From Bryobacter sp. (GTDB taxonomy: Bacteria > Acidobacteriota > Terriglobia > Bryobacterales > Bryobacteraceae), in contig JALHNH010000011.1 of NCBI GenBank assembly GCA_022843625.1, positions 1 through 64,000 on the forward strand: DNA of 64,000 nt. The letters are read 5' to 3'. The notes under the pieces are model-generated. The model had not been told where the DNA came from. It ran no database searches and worked only from the letters and a program-made list of their open reading frames with translations. Both the position numbers and the translations under genes were made by a program. This document shows positions 58,035 through 64,000 of the stretch, piece after piece; position 1 is the stretch's first letter; every line of letters begins with the position of its first letter.

Positions 58035-60101
58035 CTATTTCAAGGTGCCGAGGAACAGGTAGTCATTCCCGGCTTTGGCAGTGTGGCAACTGATGCATCC
58101 GGCCACACGTCCTTCGGCGGGTACCATGCCGTTGGCGGTGCGCTGCATCCAATACCAGTCGTTGTTATCCGGATTGAAACCTTCAGATTTGTACATGAGC
58201 GTTACGGCAGCCAGTGTGCGGTCTGGCATGTAGTTTTCCTTCACTACCATGCCGCCCGGAGGAATTGTGCCCCGTTTATTGTTGATGGCGTTGAGCGCTA
58301 TTTCATTGACATAGGTTGTGATCAACGCGCCGTGCGGCGAAGTACCCGGCATTTGCGCGGTGGTTCCAGGCATCAGCTTCCACTTCTTCTGATAGTCTTC
58401 CGTTTGCAGATAGGGCCAAACGGCTGCGGAGCGCGGCTCAGGCAGAGGAGCGATGGAGCCCGTGTAGAGCAGGTCGTTTGAGGCTACAGTATTGTGACAG
58501 GTGATACAGCCCTGCACGCGCCCTTCGGCCATTGCGGTGCCGGCGGCGGACTGTTGAAGCCAATACCAGTCATTATTGGCCGGGTCGAAGCCTCTCGATT
58601 TGTACATTACAGTCAGGGCCGCCAAGGACCGGTCGGGCGTGAAGTTTTCTTTGACGATCATCGCGCCATCTGGCATGCGCCCGGCGCGGCTCTGAATCGC
58701 ATCGTAAGCAATCTCGTTGATCCAGGTGGACACCGTTGCGCCGTGCGGGGCGGCACTGGTTTGGTTTGCCGTAGTGCCTGGCCACAAGCGCCAGGCGGTG
58801 CGGAAGTTGGAGTTGGTCAGGAACTGCTGGACGGCGGCTGCGTTTGGTGGCGGATTCGGTGTGACGTTTGCGAGGAACGAGTAGTCGTTGGCCTTTGATC
58901 TTGCGTGACAATTGATGCAGCCGGCCACCGCGCCGGAGGCCCCGAACGACCCGTCTGGACGGCGGGTGGAGTAGAACCAATCGTTGTTGGCTGGATCGAA
59001 GCCGGGTAGCTTCATCATGAGGTAGGAAAGGAGGAGAGTTTGGTCCGGGCCATGCAGGTCTTTAGTGATGACCGCACCGGCGGGAAAGGAGCCGGGCTTT
59101 CGATTGACGGCGTCCTCCGCGTTCGGGCTCAATTGCACCGTAAGAAGATTGTTGTGCGGCGGAATGCCGGAATAGAGTTGCCTCTTGCCCTCAATCAGCG
59201 GGAAGTTCTGCCGGTAGTTCTGTCTGGAAAGGTAGTTCCAGACGTTGGCGGCTGTGGCGGTTGGAAGCGTAGTAGCCGGCTCCATCGCACTGTCGATGGC
59301 GATGGTCACACGGTCGGTTGAGGTGACACCGCCGGATCGAATCTGGAGCGGCACTGCGTCGCCTGCGGCAACGCCCGCCGGCACTATGACGTTGATCTGG
59401 TTGATACCTGGAACATTCGGCGTGAGCCCCGCATAAAGCACCTGGGCCGGGCGTCCGCCGATGAGAACCTCCGGCAGGATGGTGTTGCGCCGGTTGACGT
59501 CAAGCGTAGGCCGACCGGTAGGCAGGGTGGGCGAGACGGGGCCCTGGCCGGTGGCGTAGATTGAAATCACAGACCCGACCCGGGCTGGCCGCGCTCCGGC
59601 GCGAGCCGGTTGGGCCATGGAGCCATCGGATGAGTTCATGGCTACTGCCGGGCCGGTGCCCATGCCGCTAGAGGTGAAGATGGCGGGCGAAGTACGCCCG
59701 ATCGTGACGTCCATTGCGATTGAAGCCATGCCGCCCCGGGTTACCACTACCGGAGCCATCCGCGTCGTCTGTCCGAACTCCAATATGGACCAAGGTACCT
59801 GCACATTCAGCTGCCGTGAAGATACATAAAGTACGGCCGCAGGCATCCCGGCGAACGTCACCGAAACGCCGCTCAGCGATGTCGGCCAAGGCAGAGATTC
59901 TGCAAGTGCCGTGGCCGAAGAGAGGTTCTCGCCGAAAATGGTGGCAATCGAACCAGGTGCGAGGGTGGCGCTGGCTGTGCGGCTTAGTGACGCCGCGTTA
60001 ACGATACCGGCCGCCGATATGCTGGGTGCTGGGATAGTTGTTTGTGCCGCTGCGAATGCAGTGGCAATTAGGATAAGCGGGATTTTACGTGGCTGTATCA
60101 A
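58035..60101 (-). CDS. Exported TIGR03437-domain protein fused to three cytochrome P460-like heme modules
   Basis: 688 residues from TTG 60101 (AGAGG upstream). Signal peptide (MIQPRKIPLILIATAFAAAQ), then a TIGR03437-type domain (about 30-265: IVNAASLSRTASATLAPGSIATIFGENL; SVISIYATGQGPVSP; GINQINVIVPAGVAAGDAVPL), then three repeats of about 130 residues. Each repeat carries the P460-type motifs (E/KDLHGPD or KENF/Y.PD, GFDPANNDW or GFNPDNNDW) and a CxxCH site: CINCH (about 396), CITCH (about 532) and CISCH (about 668). P460 cytochromes oxidise hydroxylamine or detoxify reactive nitrogen species; tandem triplication and the N-terminal fusion are unusual. Confidence 0.85.
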   Translation of the reverse strand: MIQPRKIPLILIATAFAAAQTTIPAPSISAAGIVNAASLSRTASATLAPGSIATIFGENLSSATALAESLPWPTSLSGVSVTFAGMPAAVLYVSSRQLNVQVPWSILEFGQTTRMAPVVVTRGGMASIAMDVTIGRTSPAIFTSSGMGTGPAVAMNSSDGSMAQPARAGARPARVGSVISIYATGQGPVSPTLPTGRPTLDVNRRNTILPEVLIGGRPAQVLYAGLTPNVPGINQINVIVPAGVAAGDAVPLQIRSGGVTSTDRVTIAIDSAMEPATTLPTATAANVWNYLSRQNYRQNFPLIEGKRQLYSGIPPHNNLLTVQLSPNAEDAVNRKPGSFPAGAVITKDLHGPDQTLLLSYLMMKLPGFDPANNDWFYSTRRPDGSFGASGAVAGCINCHARSKANDYSFLANVTPNPPPNAAAVQQFLTNSNFRTAWRLWPGTTANQTSAAPHGATVSTWINEIAYDAIQSRAGRMPDGAMIVKENFTPDRSLAALTVMYKSRGFDPANNDWYWLQQSAAGTAMAEGRVQGCITCHNTVASNDLLYTGSIAPLPEPRSAAVWPYLQTEDYQKKWKLMPGTTAQMPGTSPHGALITTYVNEIALNAINNKRGTIPPGGMVVKENYMPDRTLAAVTLMYKSEGFNPDNNDWYWMQRTANGMVPAEGRVAGCISCHTAKAGNDYLFLGTLK

Positions 60102-60261
60102 GGAAAGCCTCTCTTGGAGTTAAATTTTAGTCGCCTTGAGTGGACAGTCGGTGGAGACGCTGAATCCCCCCTCCGTCCATGAAATAATTTTTATGAGCGT
60201 GTGCGAGCGCGCGATGGCTGTGGCACTGATAAGTTCATTTCAACCGCAGAACACTGTGCCT

Positions 60262-60335
60262 GCGCGTGATGGGGTGAAGGTGCTGGATTTTGGGTTGGCG
60301 GAGTCTTCGTCGGAAGATACAGTGAGGGGGTCTCT
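60262..60335 (+). pseudogene. Fragment of a protein kinase gene (DFG region)
   Basis: ARDGVKVLDFGLAESSSEDTVRGSLQEPTV in the plus-strand frame of 60136-60468 matches the DFG loop and following segment of Solibacter-type kinases (GVKVLDFGLAK...). Nothing before or after it resembles a kinase, so it is at most a short fossil. The match could be by chance, but the length of the DFG-like stretch argues against this. Confidence 0.45.
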
Positions 60336-60396
60336 GCAGGAACCAACCGTTTGCGGTGTTGTTGAATTGGCAGAGCCTTTTGGGGACAAAACGAGA

Positions 60397-61260
60397 TTAA
60401 TGCGCGGGCTTGTTCTGTGGCGATTTGAGCATCAGGACAGCAGCGTACAAGACGACCAGGATCACTAGCCATCTGAGAGTTGTGAGTGGGAGTGACTTTA
60501 CGACAAAGGCAGCGAGGGGGACGGCGGCGAGTCCGCCTATGGTGAGGCCTGCGGCTACGGGTGCCCAGTAGGATTTGGCCAATAGGAATCTTGCGCTGGC
60601 TACTGGCATGAGGAAGGCACCGGAGCCCATCATGATTGGGAAGGCTGCGGCGGGGTTCATGCCGAGGAGGCTGACGAGGGTCATGCAGGGGGCGTAGAAG
60701 CCGATGCCGAGGGTGCTGATGGCGCTGATTGTGAATATGCCAGCCATGCCTGTTGCCATGCGCCAACCGGTGAGGGCTAGTGCGTCGCCACCGGCGGGGA
60801 AGAGGTCGAGTTGGCGGGCTAGCATTGCTACTACCGCTACTAGCAGTGTGCCGCCCATGCAGAGTTGGACTGTGCGTTTGGGGAGGCCGGCGACGAGGCC
60901 TGCACCGATCCACGCGCCAGCTACCGAGCTTGCCATTAGAAGGACTAGCGTGAGAACGTCGACTTCGATTGCAGACATGTAGATGAAGGCTTGCAGGATT
61001 ACTGGCAGGGTGTGTCCGGTGTTGAGGGTGCCGGGGATGAGCTCGTCGGGGATCATGTTGCGGAACTTAAAGATGGCGGTGGAAGGGGCGAAGGAGCCGA
61101 TGCCGAGGGTGTCGAAGAAGTTGGTGATGAAGCCGGTGGCGAGGTGCTCTGCGGTGGGCTTGGGGGTGGGGGTCCAGCGGCGTAACGCATTTACGAAGAC
61201 GGTTGCGTAGAAGACCGTCATGGCGGCGAGTGCGACGAAGATCGCAGTTATAGCTGGCAT
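60397..61260 (-). CDS. Sulfite exporter TauE/SafE family membrane protein
   Basis: 287 residues with about eight hydrophobic segments and the TauE/SafE pattern: FITNFFDTLGIGSFAPSTAIFK, ASSVAGAWIGAGLVAGLPKRTVQLCMGGTLLV, TLGIGFYAPCMTLVSLLGMNPAAAFPIMMGSGAFLMPVAS. The family exports sulfite, sulfoacetate or related anions. It is a minus-strand gene abutting the Uma2 gene, with start and stop directly adjacent. Confidence 0.9.
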   Translation of the reverse strand: MPAITAIFVALAAMTVFYATVFVNALRRWTPTPKPTAEHLATGFITNFFDTLGIGSFAPSTAIFKFRNMIPDELIPGTLNTGHTLPVILQAFIYMSAIEVDVLTLVLLMASSVAGAWIGAGLVAGLPKRTVQLCMGGTLLVAVVAMLARQLDLFPAGGDALALTGWRMATGMAGIFTISAISTLGIGFYAPCMTLVSLLGMNPAAAFPIMMGSGAFLMPVASARFLLAKSYWAPVAAGLTIGGLAAVPLAAFVVKSLPLTTLRWLVILVVLYAAVLMLKSPQNKPAH

Positions 61261-61776
61261 CTATTGGTGTGGGAGTTCGAGGTCGGCCAGGGTGATCGTG
61301 AACTCGTATTGCGGGAGTTGCAAGGACTTTACAGGATGGAGACCGGTTTCGTCGTAGACGTAGAGCTTTGCCTCTTCTGGGTCGATGAGCCAGACGTTAG
61401 GAATGCCCCAGGCCAGGTATTCGGAGAACTTGCGGAGGGTCTCGCTAAGGCGGTCGTCTGGGGAGGCGATTTCAATGGCGACTAGTGGTGGGATTTCGGG
61501 ATATTGGCCTTTTGGAACATCGCCAGCAAATACGGCGACGTCCGGGATTCGGTAGATGGCACCTAGCTCAATTGCGTGGCGAACTTCTGTCATCACAAAA
61601 ACAGCATGCTGCCTGCGAAGCAGTTCAAAAAGAAAACACAACAGGGCTTGTACTCTGCCATGGAGGATAGTGGGCATGGAACGCTCCAGGATTTCGCCGT
61701 GAACGTATTCCCGGTCGAGATCGATGTAGGTTGTCTTCAAGTATTCTTCGGGCGAAATGAGAACTGGAGTCGCCAT
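61261..61776 (-). CDS. Uma2-family (DUF820) endonuclease-like protein
   Basis: 171 residues, the common Uma2 length. Typical segments: PVLISPEEYLKTTYIDLDREYVHGEILERSMPTILHGRVQ, RIPDVAVFAGDVPKG, PPLVAIEIASPDDRLSETLRKFSEYLAWGIPNVWLIDPEEAKLYVY. The fold is PD-(D/E)XK-like (Asp in PDV, Glu in AIEIAS), but no biological role is known. Uma2 genes are multicopy in many genomes. Its stop is 1 bp from the TauE gene start. Confidence 0.85.
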   Translation of the reverse strand: MATPVLISPEEYLKTTYIDLDREYVHGEILERSMPTILHGRVQALLCFLFELLRRQHAVFVMTEVRHAIELGAIYRIPDVAVFAGDVPKGQYPEIPPLVAIEIASPDDRLSETLRKFSEYLAWGIPNVWLIDPEEAKLYVYDETGLHPVKSLQLPQYEFTITLADLELPHQ

Positions 61777-61806
61777 GTCTGTAGCTTAGCTTATGCTGGA
61801 AATCAT

Positions 61807-63036
61807 ATGAAGCGTCTGCTATTGATCGTTGTTTTTGGGGTTGTGGCTTTTGGGCAGGGAGTGGAGGATGCTCGCTTGAAGGCGGCGGTGGAGGCCATCC
61901 GAGTAAACAATGCCTGGACGATGTCGCAGCAGGTTTCGATTTGCGAGATTGCGGCGCCGCCCTTTGGTGAGGCTGAGCGAGGTAAGGAATATGCCAAGCG
62001 GCTGGCTGCTTTGGGGATGGTGGACATTCGTACTGACAGCGAAGGGAACGTGATCAGCCGGCTGCCGGGGGCGAGTGCGCCGAAGCCTCTGGTGGTGATC
62101 AGTGCTCATCTCGATACGGTGTTTCCGGCTGGGATGGATGTGAAGGTTCGGCCCGAGGGGAAGCGGCTGCATGGGTTGGGGATTGGGGACGACTGTCGCG
62201 GGCTGGCCGTTGTGCTGGCGGTGGCTAAGGCTTATCGCGAGGCGCAGGTTAAGACTGCGGGGACGGTGTTGTTTGTTGCAACCGTGGGGGAAGAGGGGCA
62301 AGGGGATTTGCGTGGGGTTCGTCATCTGTTTACCAAGGAGTTGAAGGGGCAGGTGGATGCTTTTATTTCTGTTGACGGGACTGGGTTTCGTGTGACTTCG
62401 CGTGGAGTGGGGAGTAATCGATACAAGGTGACTTATAAGGGGCGCGGGGGGCATAGCTATGGTGCGTTTGGGATGCCGAATCCGGCTCATGCGATGGGAC
62501 GGGCGATTGCTCGCATCGCTGATATTGAAGTGCCGAAGGATCCTCGGACTACGTTTAATGTGGGGACGGTGACGGGTGGGACGAGTGTGAATTCGGTGCC
62601 GATTGAGGTGAGCATGGAGCTGGATCTTCGGAGTGAGTCGCCGCAGGAGTTGGCGGTTTTGGATGAGCGGTTGAAGGCGGCTTTGCAATATGGACTTGAG
62701 GCAGAGAAGAAGCGTTGGCCGGAGAGCAAGGCTCCGCTCGATCTTGAAGTCAAGACGATGGGCTTGCGGCCGGCGGCAGCACCGAGCGATGAGACTCCGA
62801 TTGTGCAGAAGGCTATGGCGGCCGCGAAGATGTTGGGGATTCCGATGTTTGCTACCGGGAGTGGGAGCACGGATTCCAACATACCGATGAGTTTGGGGAT
62901 TCCGGCCGTGACGATTGGCGGGGGTGGCAAGAGCCCGAATGCGCACTCGATCGATGAGTGGTTTGAAGAGGGTGAAGAAGCGTATAAAGCGCCGCAGATG
63001 GCGGCGCTTCTGTTGGCAATGCTGGTGGGGATTTAG
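61807..63036 (+). CDS. Exported M20/M28-type metallopeptidase
   Basis: 409 residues with a signal peptide (MKRLLLIVVFGVVAFG). M20 features: PLVVISAHLDTVFP (His-x-Asp zinc ligands), GIGDDCRGLAVVLAVAKAY (bridging Asp), FVATVGEEGQGDLRG (catalytic Glu-Glu), GRGGHSYGAFG and TGSGSTDSNIPMSLGIPAVTIGGGGKSPNAHS (terminal His). It removes amino acids from peptides outside the cytoplasm. Its 3' end meets the convergent DsrE gene with no gap. Confidence 0.9.
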   Translation: MKRLLLIVVFGVVAFGQGVEDARLKAAVEAIRVNNAWTMSQQVSICEIAAPPFGEAERGKEYAKRLAALGMVDIRTDSEGNVISRLPGASAPKPLVVISAHLDTVFPAGMDVKVRPEGKRLHGLGIGDDCRGLAVVLAVAKAYREAQVKTAGTVLFVATVGEEGQGDLRGVRHLFTKELKGQVDAFISVDGTGFRVTSRGVGSNRYKVTYKGRGGHSYGAFGMPNPAHAMGRAIARIADIEVPKDPRTTFNVGTVTGGTSVNSVPIEVSMELDLRSESPQELAVLDERLKAALQYGLEAEKKRWPESKAPLDLEVKTMGLRPAAAPSDETPIVQKAMAAAKMLGIPMFATGSGSTDSNIPMSLGIPAVTIGGGGKSPNAHSIDEWFEEGEEAYKAPQMAALLLAMLVGI

Positions 63037-63462
63037 TTAGTTCGCGTTGCGGATGTACTGCCAGCCGGCTTGCTGCTTGCGGACAAGTTCAGCTACGGCG
63101 GAATCGACAACCTTGATGTTTGGAAGCAGGGTGTCTTTGGGGATGTTGCGCATCTTTAGCGAGTTGTTGCAGGCGAGTAGACCGACGCCGGATTTGGCAA
63201 GGCGCTCCCACTCTGCGGCGAGGGTTGTTTTGTCTTTGGTGTAGGAGACGATTGCTCCGCCGTGCAAGACCAGTTCCACAGTGACGTTCTCTGGGCCGAG
63301 AGCGATCTTGAGGTTGTCGATGTTGCGGATGACGCCTTCGAGGCGGGGTTGTTCGCCGTTGGACATCTCAAAGATCACGTGATACTTCTTGCCGTCCTTG
63401 GGAAGGCCGTCTTGAGCGAAGAGGCCGAGAACTGCGATGAGGGTGAGCAGGATCGTTTTCAT
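63037..63462 (-). CDS. Exported DsrE/F-like protein
   Basis: 141 residues with a signal peptide (MKTILLTLIAVLGLFA). The mature part matches periplasmic DsrE-like proteins: KYHVIFEMSNGEQPRLEGVIRNIDNLKIALGPENVTVELVLHGGAIVSY, GVGLLACNNSLK with one Cys (about 99), and VVDSAVAELVRKQQAGWQYIRN. In the family a Cys carries a persulfide for sulfur transfer; the exported group is less studied. It starts just after the M24 peptidase stop on the same strand (3 bp). Confidence 0.82.
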   Translation of the reverse strand: MKTILLTLIAVLGLFAQDGLPKDGKKYHVIFEMSNGEQPRLEGVIRNIDNLKIALGPENVTVELVLHGGAIVSYTKDKTTLAAEWERLAKSGVGLLACNNSLKMRNIPKDTLLPNIKVVDSAVAELVRKQQAGWQYIRNAN

Positions 63463-63465
63463 TGT

Positions 63466-64000
63466 TTATAGCCTTATCAGAGATTGCTGGATTTCGCCAG
63501 TGACGATTGCAGTATCAGCCTTTGCGAGGACATCGAATTCTGAGCGCAAGCCGAAGTGTTCGAGATAGATTCCGGGTTCGACCGAGAAGATCGTGTTGGG
63601 CATCACCTGACGAACGTCGTGAGTTTCGAGATTGTCCATGTTGGCACCGGTGCCGTGGATGTCCTGGGTGATGGAGTGGCCGGTGCGGTGGACGAAGTAG
63701 TCGCCGTAGCCGGCAGCGGTGATGACTTCGCGGGCGGCATCGTCGACTTCAAAGCCGTGGAGAATTGATGCGCTTTCTCGAGCGGCCTTCGCTCGATTGA
63801 AGGCTGCGTCGCGTGCCGCTGCGACGATGTTGAAGACGTTGTCCATCTCGGTGGGGACGGCGGTGCCGCAGAAGCCGGTCCAGGTGATGTCGTAGTAGAC
63901 AGCGCCGGGGGTGGTGAGCTTGGCCCACATGTCGAGGAGAAGGAAATCGTTGGGACGGATGGGGAGGGCTGAGGCTTCGCTGGGCTCGTAGTGGGGGTCT
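63466..64000 (-). CDS. M24-family metallopeptidase (Xaa-Pro aminopeptidase-like), partial
   Basis: The minus-strand frame is open from the right edge of the window to the stop at 63466, so only the C-terminal 178 codons are seen. M24 features: GAVYYDITWTGF (Asp ligand), FVHRTGHSITQDIHGTGANMD (His ligand), FSVEPGIYLEHFGLRSEFDVLA (Glu and Glu ligands). These enzymes release amino acids next to proline or related bonds with a two-metal centre. The internal ATG 63930 should not be taken as the start. Confidence 0.88.
   Translation of the reverse strand, partial: DPHYEPSEASALPIRPNDFLLLDMWAKLTTPGAVYYDITWTGFCGTAVPTEMDNVFNIVAAARDAAFNRAKAARESASILHGFEVDDAAREVITAAGYGDYFVHRTGHSITQDIHGTGANMDNLETHDVRQVMPNTIFSVEPGIYLEHFGLRSEFDVLAKADTAIVTGEIQQSLIRL

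Noticed and set aside
62987..63009. Perfect 9-bp hairpin (AAGCGCCGC / GCGGCGCTT) at the 3' end of the M20 gene
   Set aside because: It lies within coding sequence and lacks a T-run; without transcript data it cannot be called a terminator.

Overview
The window looks like a chromosomal segment of a Bryobacterales/Solibacterales-type Acidobacteriota. The grounds are an N-terminal TIGR03437-type domain (the 'Solibacter' secreted-protein domain) at 58.0-60.1 kb, a Ser/Thr kinase fused to a TolB-like propeller, two exported Gfo/Idh/MocA oxidoreductases, cytochrome P460-type CxxCH modules and many small secreted proteins. This is inferred from family content; no rRNA or other direct marker is present and I found no tRNA, CRISPR array or prophage.

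Layout. 0-2.7 kb: kinase-propeller gene whose 5' end abuts tandem repeats resembling an insertion-sequence end. 2.6-9.4 kb: fatty-acid hydroxylase/DinB divergent pair, a minus-strand operon (HTH-like protein, PhzF, exported intradiol dioxygenase, exported WD40 protein), small unknowns, and ruvX-mltG. 9.4-19.1 kb: AI-2E-type permease, exported TIM-barrel protein, serS, then the tightly overlapping recO-glyQ-glyS-ppdK chain ending in a strong terminator. 19.2-25.2 kb: accessory region with a higBA toxin-antitoxin pair, a second oxidoreductase gene, a three-gene restriction-modification cassette (D12 methylase, DpnII-like nuclease, RHH protein), a membrane-anchored unknown and mostly empty DNA. 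25.2-30.4 kb: argF-argH-argR arginine operon with two ARG boxes in front of argF, running on into a small unknown gene and a membrane-anchored MutS-type ATPase.

30.5-48.7 kb: mostly catabolic, transport and envelope genes (GH51 arabinofuranosidase, M19 dipeptidase, LLM oxidoreductase, ankyrin protein, oxidoreductase, tandem PepSY-type membrane proteins, exported DUF1593 hydrolase-like protein, MATE and POT transporters, class C serine hydrolase, di-heme cytochrome), with a decayed region at 41.3-42.0 kb. 48.7-55.2 kb: a long minus-strand housekeeping operon ffh-rpsP-khpA-rimM-trmD-rplS-rnhB-(membrane protein)-lepB-manC, ended by a strong terminator shared with a tiny lysine-rich secreted protein. 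55.3-64.0 kb: two secreted metallopeptidases, hicBA beside a VapC fossil, a TIGR03437/triple-P460 fusion, a kinase fossil, a TauE/SafE permease, a Uma2 protein, an M20 peptidase, a DsrE-like protein and a partial M24 peptidase.

Two features operate above gene scale. In hand counts of sampled lines the plus strand is C-rich over most of the left half and G-rich over the right half, whichever strand the genes use, with the switch near 33.2-33.6 kb. The accessory DNA also shows repeated turnover of toxin-antitoxin and kinase-type genes, with intact pairs (higBA, hicBA) beside fossils (VapC, nucleotidyltransferase, kinase). No clearly new multi-gene system is visible. The best candidates for novelty are the triple-P460 fusion, the restriction-modification/RHH cassette with its membrane-protein neighbour, and the arginine operon that reads into a membrane MutS.
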